Source: Bacillota bacterium | GTDB taxonomy: Bacteria; Bacillota; Clostridia; Christensenellales; Aristaeellaceae | Length of the DNA stretch: 11,643 nucleotides | Reading direction: 5' to 3' | Assembly: GCA_009787135.1 (NCBI GenBank) | Contig: WRGP01000202.1 | Location: 1 to 11,643, forward strand | Shown here: one piece after another, positions 5,380 to 11,643 of the stretch | Layout: every line of letters starts with the position of its first letter | Numbering within the stretch: position 1 is the stretch's first letter | Notes under the pieces: generated by a model | Databases searched by the model: none | Seen by the model: only the letters and a program-made list of their open reading frames with translations | What the model was told of the DNA's origin: nothing | Program-made: the position numbers and the translations under genes

Positions 5380-5777
5380 CTGCCGCCGGACGCGCTGAGC
5401 ACATCCTTGATTTCACCCAGCACCTGCGGGAGCAGTTCCATGACACGGTCCACCGGCGTGGAATAGTTCGTCGGAATCATTTTGACCTGGCCGTCCGACA
5501 CGACCAAAAAGCCCATCGGGTATACGGAGACGCCCGCGCCCGTGCCGCCCGCGAACGGAACCGTATCCTGTTCCGCGGCGCGCGCCGCGCCCTTCTTTTC
5601 TTCCGTGTTGTATTCGCCGCCGCCCGCCACAAAGCCAAACGATACCCGCGAAACCGGGATCACCGTCGTGCCGTCAAGGGCTTGCACCGGGTCGCCGACC
5701 ACCGTGTTGACGTCAACCATATCCTTGATGTTCTCCAGCGTGGTTCCCATCAGACTTTCAATGGGATGCCTGTCCAT
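5334..5777 (-). CDS. gerW: GerW family sporulation protein (YtfJ)
   Basis: This 147-residue protein matches GerW/YtfJ, a forespore-made protein that B. subtilis needs for normal germination with some nutrients; its biochemical role is not settled. Seen: HPIESLMGTTLENIKDMVDVNTVVGDPV at 4-31 in two blocks, VIPVSRVSFGFVAGGGEY at 39-56, the Gly-rich PFAGGTGAGVSVYPMGFLVV at 74-93 and VKMIP at 98-102, all family signatures. The C-terminal 25 residues are variable. A GGTGGAG site lies 8 bases before the ATG at 5777. The start overlaps the end of the DUF2953 gene by 20 bases, as expected for the ytfI-ytfJ pair, so both should follow the sigma-F-like promoter at 6312-6341. Its 3' end overlaps the DUF1848 gene on the other strand by 46 bases. 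Confidence 0.95.
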   Translation of the reverse strand: MDRHPIESLMGTTLENIKDMVDVNTVVGDPVQALDGTTVIPVSRVSFGFVAGGGEYNTEEKKGAARAAEQDTVPFAGGTGAGVSVYPMGFLVVSDGQVKMIPTNYSTPVDRVMELLPQVLGEIKDVLSASGGSQAKMPGLEMDSPLS

Positions 5778-6288
5778 TTGCGATCTCCACCTTCCTCTTC
5801 ATCGGCCGCCTGACCGAAAGGGTTTTAGCGCCCGCACGGATAATATCCCCACCGCGGAAGGAGAGTATGCAGCGGATGGAAAGCACGAAAAACGGGCGGT
5901 TAAATTCAGGCTTCACTTTCGCGCGCAGGCCCACGGTGGAACCGGCCGCGCCAAGCAGCGCGGAAAGCATGCCTGTCAGCAGCGCGGTTGAATACGCGTC
6001 GCCCGTGCCAACGCGGCACACGGCGGACGCTTTTGACCATTGCGCGCCTTCAAAAAGATGATAAAAAAAGAAAAATAAATCCCGCATGGAAAGCCGAAAC
6101 GGAATTTGGGGGCCGTTGAGTATGTCCCGCAGCATGGCCCGTGGAATCGGCCCCCGAAAGCGCAGGCAAATGCCGTACACGTACAGGGCAACGGCGAATG
6201 ACGGCTTGCCGCCCACGTCCACGCGCAGCGACAGGCGCATGGGCGCGGTCGCCAGCACCGCGGTGATCAACGCGATCCACTCCAGCAA
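5758..6288 (-). CDS. ytfI: DUF2953 domain protein (YtfI-like), TTG start
   Basis: This 176-residue protein of unknown function resembles DUF2953 (B. subtilis YtfI). Seen: a short hydrophobic N-terminus (MLEWIALITAVLATA) that may anchor it in the membrane, a central FFFFYHLF patch (72-79), the family's VGTGDA motif at 93-98 followed by a hydrophobic segment (TALLTGMLSALLG), and VKPEFNRPFFVLSIRCILSFRGGDII (125-150 in two blocks), the conserved end of the domain. The start is TTG at 6288: a strong GGGGAGG site at 6297-6303 lies 8 bases upstream and no ATG or GTG fits better. It is co-transcribed with gerW, overlapping it by 20 bases, which is the usual pairing. A role in the forespore is inferred from this pairing and from the promoter. 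Confidence 0.88.
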   Translation of the reverse strand: MLEWIALITAVLATAPMRLSLRVDVGGKPSFAVALYVYGICLRFRGPIPRAMLRDILNGPQIPFRLSMRDLFFFFYHLFEGAQWSKASAVCRVGTGDAYSTALLTGMLSALLGAAGSTVGLRAKVKPEFNRPFFVLSIRCILSFRGGDIIRAGAKTLSVRRPMKRKVEIANGQASH

Positions 6289-6296
6289 AAGAAAAA

Positions 6297-6303
6297 CCTC
6301 CCC
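6297..6303 (-). promoter_or_regulatory. Ribosome binding site fixing the TTG start of the DUF2953 gene
   Basis: GGGGAGG on the minus strand sits 8 bases before the TTG at 6288. No other in-frame start codon has a site of this quality, which is why the rare start is accepted. Confidence 0.8.
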
Positions 6304-6311
6304 TATTCGGG

Positions 6312-6341
6312 AAGTATTTCCTTATTCGCTTGGTCTGATAC
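6312..6341 (-). promoter_or_regulatory. Sigma-F type (forespore) promoter for DUF2953-gerW
   Basis: On the minus strand GTATC (6341-6337), exactly 15 bases, then GGAAATACTT (6321-6312) fits the sigma-F pattern GYWTA-N15-GGnRAnAnTW: 4 of 5 positions at -35 and every fixed position at -10. Transcription would start about 7 bases on, leaving a leader of roughly 18 bases with the ribosome binding site well placed. B. subtilis ytfI-ytfJ is known as a sigma-F transcript, so the match agrees with the genes. The sigma-G pattern fits less well. Confidence 0.65.
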
Positions 6342-6380
6342 CCACGGCGAACGCATGAAGAGAGTGAAAAAACAGATAGC

Positions 6381-6418
6381 AAAACACCCTTCCGCCGTGA
6401 GGCGAAAAAGGAGGGATG
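6381..6418 (-). terminator. Candidate terminator after scpB
   Basis: About 30 bases past the scpB stop the minus strand folds as CATCCC...CGCC-TCAC-GGCG...GGGTG followed by TTTT, with a second run of T's near 6367-6372. The stem has an internal loop and the T-run is short, so efficiency is uncertain; some read-through into DUF2953-gerW is possible. It separates the scpAB operon from the sigma-F-like promoter. Confidence 0.4.
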
Positions 6419-6448
6419 CGTAACGGATTTTTCCCTTAAGCCCAGGGC

Positions 6449-7066
6449 CTACGAGGCAGAGCCGCCTAACGCTCCCTCTTGCGCCTCCGATGCGTGAGCG
6501 GCCTCATCCGTTTGCGCGAAATCTTGCGTCTCTGCCTCTTCCGCTTCCGCCCCGGCGGAAAAATCAATCCGCGGCAGCTCTTGCAAAGAGCCAATCCCAA
6601 AGTGGCGCAAAAACAGATCCGTAGTCACAAACAGCGTCGGCCTGCCGAGCGTGTCGCGCTTGCCGGCCTCCGCGATCAGCCCCTTGGTGAGCAGCGACTG
6701 CACCGAATAATCACACTTCACGCCGCGCACGGCCTCCACATCGCCGCGCGTGGCCGGCTGCCGGTAGGCGATGACCGCGAGCGTCTCCATCGCGGCCTGC
6801 GAGAGGTTCTGACGCTGTACGGGCCGCAAAAGCCTTTCGACGTACGACGCGTACTCCGGCCGTGTCGAAAGCTGCACTCTCCTGCCAAAGCGGAGCAGCC
6901 GGATGCCGCGCCTGTCAAATTCATAGCCGCCGCCAAGGGCCTCCAGCGCCTCCTGCATTTCAAGGGGCGTAACGCCCAGGGCCATGCGAATGGCCTCTTC
7001 TTCCACGGGCTCGCCCGCCACGTACAGGATCGCCTCCACCGCGCCCATCATCTCATGCTTGTCCAT
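6449..7066 (-). CDS. scpB: Segregation and condensation protein B
   Basis: ScpB (205 aa) is the winged-helix kite subunit that, with ScpA and SMC, forms the bacterial condensin that compacts and separates chromosomes at the nucleoid. Seen: an N-terminal winged helix (about 4-75, AVEAILYVAGEPV), and a second one with LSQAAMETLAVIAYRQPATRG (88-108 in two blocks), VRGVKCDYSV, and GRPTLFVTTDLFLRHFGI (141-158), all typical of ScpB. The last 35 residues form an acidic Ala/Glu tail (AGAEAEEAETQDF and on), probably disordered. The ATG at 7066 lies 14 bases inside the end of scpA, so the two subunits are translationally coupled. It is followed by a candidate terminator and the sporulation genes DUF2953-gerW. 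Confidence 0.96.
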   Translation of the reverse strand: MDKHEMMGAVEAILYVAGEPVEEEAIRMALGVTPLEMQEALEALGGGYEFDRRGIRLLRFGRRVQLSTRPEYASYVERLLRPVQRQNLSQAAMETLAVIAYRQPATRGDVEAVRGVKCDYSVQSLLTKGLIAEAGKRDTLGRPTLFVTTDLFLRHFGIGSLQELPRIDFSAGAEAEEAETQDFAQTDEAAHASEAQEGALGGSAS

Positions 7067-7790
7067 GCTTTATCTTTCTCTCGCTCAGTATCATTTCGCC
7101 AAACACCCGCGTTTGCTCCAAGCGCAGCCTGCCCAGGCGCAAAAGCTCTAAAACGGCCATAAACACCGTCACGACCTCGCCCGGCGTCGGCCGCTCCGGG
7201 AACAGGGCGTCAAAGGCGCACGGCCCCTTGCGCAGCCGCGACGCCACGGAAAACATGCACGCCTGTACGGACAGCTTCTCGCGCTGGATTTCCCGCGCGG
7301 GCGCTTCCTTGTCGGCCTCTTCCTCTATGGCGCGCGCGAGCACGCGCCGCATGGCCTCCTGCAGCCCTTCCAGCGTCAGGTTATACAGTTCAAACACGGG
7401 CGGCGGCAGGGGTATTTCCTCCGGCAGCTTTTCGAACATGCGGGCCGCGGCCTTTTCAAACGCCTGCATCTGATCCACACCCTGCCGCAAGGCCGCGTAT
7501 TCGTTTAGCCGGCGGATCAGCGCGTCTTCGGGCGATTCCCCGCCCTCCTCCGCCTTAGGCGGTTTGGGCAGCAGCGCGCGGCTCTTGATCTCCAAAAGCG
7601 CCGCGGCCATGGTAAGAAACTCGCTGGCCGTGTCCATATCCAGCGAAGAAATGTCCTCCATGGACCGCAAATACTGCTCGGTAATTTCGGAGATGAAGAT
7701 ATCGCATATGTCAATCTTCGCCCGGCTGATCAGGTGCAGAAGCAGGTCCAGAGGGCCGTTGAATTCCTTGAGGTGGACGGTGTAGGCCAT
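7053..7790 (-). CDS. scpA: Segregation and condensation protein A (kleisin)
   Basis: ScpA (245 aa) is the kleisin that bridges the two SMC heads and binds the ScpB dimer in the bacterial condensin. Seen: YTVHLKEFNGPLDLLLHLI at 3-21, the hallmark N-terminus that binds the SMC neck, then SRAKIDICDIFISEITEQYL, LEIKSRALLPKP at 66-77, a variable charged middle that binds ScpB, and a C-terminal winged helix (about 165-238, with VVTVFMAVLELLRLGRLRLEQ). The open frame continues upstream to 8252, but the family N-terminus and a GGGGAG site 9 bases before the ATG at 7790 set the start there. It begins 5 bases after the M50 protease stop and overlaps scpB by 14 bases, so protease, scpA and scpB form a tight operon. 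Confidence 0.96.
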   Translation of the reverse strand: MAYTVHLKEFNGPLDLLLHLISRAKIDICDIFISEITEQYLRSMEDISSLDMDTASEFLTMAAALLEIKSRALLPKPPKAEEGGESPEDALIRRLNEYAALRQGVDQMQAFEKAAARMFEKLPEEIPLPPPVFELYNLTLEGLQEAMRRVLARAIEEEADKEAPAREIQREKLSVQACMFSVASRLRKGPCAFDALFPERPTPGEVVTVFMAVLELLRLGRLRLEQTRVFGEMILSERKIKHGQA

Positions 7791-7795
7791 GACGG

Positions 7796-8575
7796 TCAGC
7801 TCCCCATGAGCGCGCCGACGATGACCAGCACGGCGGATTGCACCCCATTGGCCAGAAAGAGCATCACCTTGCCCAGCACCCCGGTATAGGAGAGGATCAA
7901 TACCGCCGCCATGCCGGCATTTGCCATCTGGCGGCTGACGTAGAGATTGTCTTTCTTGAGGATCAGATCGTTCAAAACGTGCGAGCCGTCCAGCGGCGGG
8001 ATGGGCAGCAGGTTGAAGATGGCGATGTAGAGGTTGACCATGGCGATCTGGCTTGTCAGGCGCACCGCCCAGAGGATGCCTGGGTTTGCGTAAAACTCGC
8101 TCCACTCCGTGCCGTATCCGGCCAAGATATAGTTGATAAAGCCATCCTTGACGCCAAGCATCTCCCGCAGCGAATACGCGCGGAGGATTTGCGGATGCCA
8201 TAAAGCGTTGTTGAGGGCCGCCGCCAGCACCGTAAAGGCAAGGAACAGGCATAGGTTCATCGTGATGCCCGCGATGGACACCAGAAAATCATCGCGATGC
8301 GGCTTTTTAAAATAATTGGGGTTAACGGGCACGGGCCTGGCCCAGCCAAACCCGAAAAAGAACATCAGCAGCGCGCCAACAGGATCCAAATGCCTCAGCG
8401 GATTTATCGACAGGCGGTTCATCATCTTCGCGGTTGGATCGCCCAGGCGGAACGCCACGTACCCATGCGCCCACTCGTGGAGAACCAGGGCGATGAGCAC
8501 AGCCGGAACCCTGTACAACGAATACTCAAAAAACCGCAAAGGATCCTGAAACAACATATCTAACAGTGAAAACAA
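7796..8575 (-). CDS. Site-2 protease family (M50) membrane metalloprotease
   Basis: This polytopic zinc protease (259 aa from TTG 8575) belongs to the M50/site-2 protease group of short, PDZ-less proteins, widespread in Firmicutes and mostly of unknown substrate. Seen: the zinc site HEWAH (H33, E34, H37 from this start) in the first helix, NPLRHLDPVG after it, GWARPVPVNP, a conserved N in SIAGITMNL, and the second metal motif NLLPIPPLDG whose Asp (about residue 196) completes the site. There are about five to six membrane helices. The longest frame starts at a GTG (8602) with no ribosome binding site, whereas GAGAGGAGA ends 6 bases before the TTG at 8575, so TTG is preferred. The end of the gene carries the scpA ribosome binding site. 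Association with scpAB is frequent in Clostridia but its meaning is unknown. Confidence 0.92.
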   Translation of the reverse strand: MFSLLDMLFQDPLRFFEYSLYRVPAVLIALVLHEWAHGYVAFRLGDPTAKMMNRLSINPLRHLDPVGALLMFFFGFGWARPVPVNPNYFKKPHRDDFLVSIAGITMNLCLFLAFTVLAAALNNALWHPQILRAYSLREMLGVKDGFINYILAGYGTEWSEFYANPGILWAVRLTSQIAMVNLYIAIFNLLPIPPLDGSHVLNDLILKKDNLYVSRQMANAGMAAVLILSYTGVLGKVMLFLANGVQSAVLVIVGALMGS

Positions 8576-8581
8576 AGGAAA

Positions 8582-8587
8582 TCTCCT
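8582..8587 (-). promoter_or_regulatory. Ribosome binding site fixing the TTG start of the M50 protease
   Basis: AGGAGA on the minus strand lies 6 bases before the TTG at 8575. The alternative GTG at 8602 has no such site and would place this sequence inside the coding region. Confidence 0.65.
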
Positions 8588-8623
8588 CTCCGCGGCAGCC
8601 ACTCACACGCGGGCGAACGGCCG

Positions 8624-9052
8624 TCACTCAAACCTCTGTAACCCGCGCCCGATCACGGGCAGCTCAAACGCCAACCCGCGATAGGCAAAAAACATCATGC
8701 GCACGCGCAGAAGCAGCACCAGCAGGGAAGCCGCCCAGAAGGACACGACGCAAAGAAGGTACAGATAATACCCCAGCACAGGGATCCAGCCCAGCAGCGC
8801 GCTGAGGATCCAGCATGCCATACCCGCGCCCAGATGGATCGCGCCCAGGCCCACGGACTGCACGGAAAACCGCCGAATGGCACGGCTGCGCTGGTCCGCG
8901 AAGCACAGAAACAGCGCGAACAAGGCGGACAGGGAGGCGATGGTGCTCGTGAGGTTGACCGCCTGGCTGGTGGATATGACGGCACGCTCCCGCCCCGCAT
9001 GCTCCTCCACAGCAGGAACCTCCTGCGTTTGTTCAAATCCCTGATCGTACAC
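8624..9052 (-). CDS. DUF4870-like small membrane protein
   Basis: I chose the GTG at 9052, giving 142 aa. Seen: a Glu/Gln-rich soluble N-terminus (about 1-30), then hydrophobic segments at about 34-52 (LTSTIASLSALFALFLCFA), 68-90 and 92-124, with an RRFSVQSVGLG loop between the first two, and a C-terminal tail YRGLAFELPVIGRGLQRF. The hydrophobic layout, the A-x-x-F/N-x-Q-like loop and the G-x-x-(F/Y)-x-(L/Y)-P-x-I tail recall DUF4870 (Tic20-like) proteins, whose role is unknown. The longest frame would begin with TTG at 9085, but AAGGAG at 9062-9067 lies inside that extension and 9 bases before the GTG at 9052. The gene lies 45 bases after ddl and 48 before the M50 protease, in the same operon. 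Confidence 0.7.
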   Translation of the reverse strand: MYDQGFEQTQEVPAVEEHAGRERAVISTSQAVNLTSTIASLSALFALFLCFADQRSRAIRRFSVQSVGLGAIHLGAGMACWILSALLGWIPVLGYYLYLLCVVSFWAASLLVLLLRVRMMFFAYRGLAFELPVIGRGLQRFE

Positions 9053-9061
9053 GTTCACACG

Positions 9062-9067
9062 CTCCTT
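9062..9067 (-). promoter_or_regulatory. Ribosome binding site for the DUF4870-like gene
   Basis: AAGGAG lies 9 bases before the GTG at 9052 and only 3 before an in-frame GTG at 9058. This spacing favours 9052 and argues against the TTG at 9085. Confidence 0.6.
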
Positions 9068-9097
9068 CCTTATATATTCTGCCAAGCGTATTGTGTT

Positions 9098-10312
9098 TTA
9101 CCGCTTTGCGCCTTTTGTACCCTTCGCGCCCAGCGAGACGCTTGTAAGAATGCTGGAATCATACGCGAAAACCGCGCGGTTCTTCTCCGCGTGGGCGGTA
9201 AACGCCAGCTCCACCAGCTTGTCGATGAGCTTCGGGTACGAAAGCCCCAGCGGCTCCCACAGGTAAAACGCGAGCGAGCCGGGGATGGTGTTGATCTCCC
9301 CGACATAAATATCCTCGCCCTCCAGCAGATAATCAATGCGGACGACGCCCTTGCAGTCAAGGCTTCGAAAGATTTCGCGCGACAATTCCTGCACGCGCTT
9401 TGTCTTTTCCGCGCCGATGGGCGCCGGGATCCGGCGCGCCAGCGAGGCCATGCCGCCTGCCTGCTTCGCGCCGCCGCTCTTTTCACCGCGTAAATATTTC
9501 TCGTCAAAGGTCAAAAATTCCTCCCACCGCACGGGCATTTCGCACACGGAGGCCGCAATATCCTCGCCAAAGCCCAGCACGGAGCAGTTGACCTCCACGG
9601 GATCCTTCACGCCCCGCTCCACAATCACCCGCCGGTCATAGGAGAGCGCCACCTGAATCGCCTCCTCAAGCGCCTCCCCGGTTTCCACGCGCGAGATGCC
9701 GATTGAGGAGCCCAGGTTCGCGGGTTTGACAAACAGCGGATATGGCAGCGTATCCTCCGCCTTTGCCCGCACCGCCTGAGGATCCCGCTCCCACTCGTCG
9801 CGGGTGAGCCAGACGTATTCAAGCACCCGAAAGCCGCAGCCTTGAAACAGCATGCGCATGGCGATCTTGTCCATGCCCACGGCCGAGCCGACGACGCCCG
9901 ACGACGTATACGGCACGTTCATCATTTCGAGCAGGCCCTGCAGCGTGCCATCCTCACCGTTGAGGCCGTGCAGCGCCAGCAGCGCCACGTCAACGCGCGC
10001 CGCCACGGCCAGGGTATCCCCGCCGCCCAGAAGACCTTTTTTGCGCGCAATGGTCAGCAGCGCGCCGGAGCCGGGCGTTACGTCAGGGTACACCCGCGCG
10101 ACGCCCGGCGCGTCCGGCTTAAAATCCCGCAAAAACTGCAAGCGGCGAAGCGGCTCGCCCGTATACCACGCGCCGTCGCGGCCGATGTACACGGGGATCA
10201 CCTCGTACTGGGTTGTATCCACCGCGTCCATGCACTGCAGCGCCGTGACAATGGATACGTCATGCTCGCACGCGCGGCTGCCAAAGAAGACCGCCAACCG
10301 AAGCTTTTCCAT
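9098..10312 (-). CDS. ddl: D-alanine--D-alanine ligase
   Basis: Ddl joins two D-Ala with ATP in the cytoplasm, making the dipeptide that MurF adds to the wall precursor. At 404 aa it is longer than E. coli DdlB (306 aa). Seen: FFGSRACEHDVS at 9-20 (E16 equals DdlB E15), LHGLNGEDGTLQG at 114-126, VKPANLGSSIGIS at 195-207 (S202 equals S150), EVNCSVLG at 240-247, the omega-loop FDEKYLRG whose Y273 lines up with DdlB Y216, and the metal ligands in RIDYLLEGEDIYVGEINTIPG. E, S and Y together point to D-Ala-D-Ala rather than D-Ala-D-lactate specificity. The omega loop holds an extra Gly/Lys-rich segment. The ATG at 10312 follows a GAGGAGGT site; the frame opens 9 codons earlier without one. It follows the MurF-type gene by 43 bases. 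Confidence 0.96.
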   Translation of the reverse strand: MEKLRLAVFFGSRACEHDVSIVTALQCMDAVDTTQYEVIPVYIGRDGAWYTGEPLRRLQFLRDFKPDAPGVARVYPDVTPGSGALLTIARKKGLLGGGDTLAVAARVDVALLALHGLNGEDGTLQGLLEMMNVPYTSSGVVGSAVGMDKIAMRMLFQGCGFRVLEYVWLTRDEWERDPQAVRAKAEDTLPYPLFVKPANLGSSIGISRVETGEALEEAIQVALSYDRRVIVERGVKDPVEVNCSVLGFGEDIAASVCEMPVRWEEFLTFDEKYLRGEKSGGAKQAGGMASLARRIPAPIGAEKTKRVQELSREIFRSLDCKGVVRIDYLLEGEDIYVGEINTIPGSLAFYLWEPLGLSYPKLIDKLVELAFTAHAEKNRAVFAYDSSILTSVSLGAKGTKGAKR

Positions 10313-10355
10313 GGGAGAACCTCCTCTCTTACTAGCCATTTACGATCGATTGATA

Positions 10356-11643
10356 TCACTCCTGATAGTGATCCGGCAGATCGTTTTCATACAGCACCAC
10401 ATCGCCGGGCCGCAAAATCTCCGACAGCCGCGCCGTGGCCTCGTCCAAGCTGCCGACCACGCGCAAATTTTCCTCCGCAAAGCCCTTGGCGCGCAGCCCC
10501 TCGGCAATCGGCGCGGTATGCCGCCTGCCGACCAGCACGGCGATGTCCACCCGCCCCATCATATACTCGCCAAAGGCGCGGTTATACGCTTCCTCCTCCG
10601 CCCCAAGCTCCACAAACCCAGGCGTGACGATGATCCGCCGGCCCTCAAACCCGGCGAGCACATCCAGCGCGGCGTTCGCGCCCACGGGGTTCGCGTTGAA
10701 CGCGTCGTCAATGACGGTCACGCCGTTCCCGCCGCCGAGCAGCTCCAGCCGGTGTTCGACGGGCTTTGCTTTGGAGACACCCCGGCTGATGGTCTCCAGC
10801 TCCATGCCCAGCACGCGCGCCAGCGTGCACGCCAGCAGCAGATTGCTGATGTTATGGCTGCCCAGCAGCTTCGTCTGGCAGCGCGCTTCCGTCTCGCCGT
10901 CGGTCAGCGTAAAGCGGCTGCCCAGCGGCCCTACTTCGATGTCCTTCGCCTGGAGCCCAAGGCCCTCGGCCCGTTGCCCCGCCAAATGCTTCGCGCCCCC
11001 GTATTTTTCATACAGCGCCTCACATAGCCCCCCATCCGCGCCAAACACCATCGCGCCGTCCGCCGGAATCGCGCGGGCCAGCTCAAACTTTTCGCTCGCG
11101 ATGTTCTCCTGCGTGTGAAACGTCTCCAAGTGCTGCGGCCCTACGGACGTGAGAATCCCATAGCGGGGGCGCACGAGCCTGCACAGCAGGCGGATATCCC
11201 CCCGGTGGCGCGCGCCCATCTCCGCGATGAATACCTGATGATCGGGCGCGAGCTGCTCCCGGATGATCTTTGTCACGCCCATGCTGGTGTTAAAGCTGCC
11301 CGGCGTGGCCAGCACGCGGTATTTTTCAGAAAGAATGGTTTCCAGCATGAACTTGGCGCTCGTCTTGCCGTAGGAACCCGTGATGCCGATCTTGATGAGC
11401 TCCGGCATGGCGTCCAGCCGCCGCATGGCGTCGGCCAGGTACAGGCGCTGGATCAGCTTTTCCATGGGCAGCGCCAGCAAGGCGGCGGCCGCCAGCCATA
11501 GGGGCGCGGCGGCGGGCAGCAGCAGCGGGGCGGAAAGGCTCCCAAAGCCATACACAAGCAAGGCGGAGATGCCAAGCGCCGTGACGGCCAGTACGGCCGC
11601 CAGCCGCTTCACGCGCGCGGTCACGACCAGCGGCTTCTTGGCC
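10356..11643 (-). CDS. murF: Membrane-anchored MurF-type Mur ligase (5' end outside window)
   Basis: The gene is open to the window edge: in frame before the GTG at 11624 come codons for AKKPLV, so the true start lies beyond 11643. The visible 428 residues hold two hydrophobic helices (about 14-34 and 38-60), then a Mur ligase core: P-loop GITGSYGKTSAKFML (K93), ATPGSFNTSMG, VFIAEMGARHRGDI, TSVGPQHLETFHTQENIASEK, GSHNISNLLLA, a VIDDAFNANPVG motif like the MurF IDDSYNANP, and an unusual end, VLYENDLPDHYQE. MurF adds D-Ala-D-Ala to UDP-MurNAc-tripeptide; placement directly before ddl supports that role. The visible part has no classical MurF N-terminal substrate-binding domain in front of the P-loop; membrane helices take that place. 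It could be a MurF paralogue with another substrate. Confidence 0.85.
   Translation of the reverse strand, partial: AKKPLVVTARVKRLAAVLAVTALGISALLVYGFGSLSAPLLLPAAAPLWLAAAALLALPMEKLIQRLYLADAMRRLDAMPELIKIGITGSYGKTSAKFMLETILSEKYRVLATPGSFNTSMGVTKIIREQLAPDHQVFIAEMGARHRGDIRLLCRLVRPRYGILTSVGPQHLETFHTQENIASEKFELARAIPADGAMVFGADGGLCEALYEKYGGAKHLAGQRAEGLGLQAKDIEVGPLGSRFTLTDGETEARCQTKLLGSHNISNLLLACTLARVLGMELETISRGVSKAKPVEHRLELLGGGNGVTVIDDAFNANPVGANAALDVLAGFEGRRIIVTPGFVELGAEEEAYNRAFGEYMMGRVDIAVLVGRRHTAPIAEGLRAKGFAEENLRVVGSLDEATARLSEILRPGDVVLYENDLPDHYQE

Noticed and set aside
7791..8252. 154-residue upstream extension of scpA
   Set aside because: It runs through the M50 protease gene in another frame, while the ScpA hallmark N-terminus and a good ribosome binding site start at 7790.
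10355..10372. Perfect inverted repeat ATCACT-6-AGTGAT over the murF stop codon
   Set aside because: Too short and AT-weak for a terminator, has no T-run, and ddl follows closely with its own ribosome binding site; most likely chance.
9852..11027. 391-codon open frame on the plus strand opposite ddl and murF
   Set aside because: It is rich in His/Arg/Ala/Pro and Ser with no recognisable family, lies fully antisense to two clear genes, and arises from GC-rich codon use of the real genes.

Overview
The window reads as core chromosome of a GC-rich, spore-forming Clostridia-type Firmicute, possibly near the Christensenellales (the exact lineage is a guess). Reasons: strong AGGAGG-type ribosome binding sites, very tight gene packing, a GerW/YtfJ sporulation protein, a Na+-pumping biotin-dependent decarboxylase, and the gene order scpA-scpB-DUF2953-gerW-dacF-rluB familiar from Firmicutes. 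All genes but one lie on the minus strand, so the order of transcription runs from high to low coordinates.

Layout in transcription order. (1) 11643 to 6449: a Mur ligase of MurF type with a membrane anchor (5' end outside the window), D-Ala-D-Ala ligase ddl, a DUF4870-like membrane protein, a site-2 (M50) protease, scpA and scpB. Gaps are short or negative, so this is probably one operon, ending in a candidate terminator near 6400. (2) 6341 to 5334: a forespore (sigma-F) type promoter, then DUF2953 (YtfI-like) and gerW. (3) 4462 to 5379: the only plus-strand gene, a DUF1848 protein with a C-terminal CxxxCxxC iron-sulfur motif. It has a consensus promoter placed so that the mRNA should be leaderless, and it overlaps gerW tail to tail by 46 bp. 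(4) 4173 to 1170: dacF, a streptothricin-acetyltransferase-like GNAT, rluB and a DJ-1/PfpI protein with Ser at the nucleophile position, closed by a clear terminator at 1101-1124. (5) 1019 to 1: a sigma-A promoter, then oadG, a biotin carrier protein and the start of oadB, subunits of a Na+-translocating decarboxylase whose carboxyltransferase is not in view.

Themes. Three enzymes act on the D-Ala-D-Ala end of peptidoglycan: Ddl makes the dipeptide, the MurF-type ligase adds it to the precursor, and DacF trims it. ScpA and ScpB are the non-SMC condensin subunits. GerW, DUF2953 and probably DacF tie the centre of the window to sporulation. No mobile element, CRISPR array, tRNA or rRNA was seen, and no stretch over 300 bases lacks a gene. 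I found no clearly new multi-gene system. The best leads are the promoter structures, the inverted DUF1848 insertion and the Ser-for-Cys DJ-1 protein.
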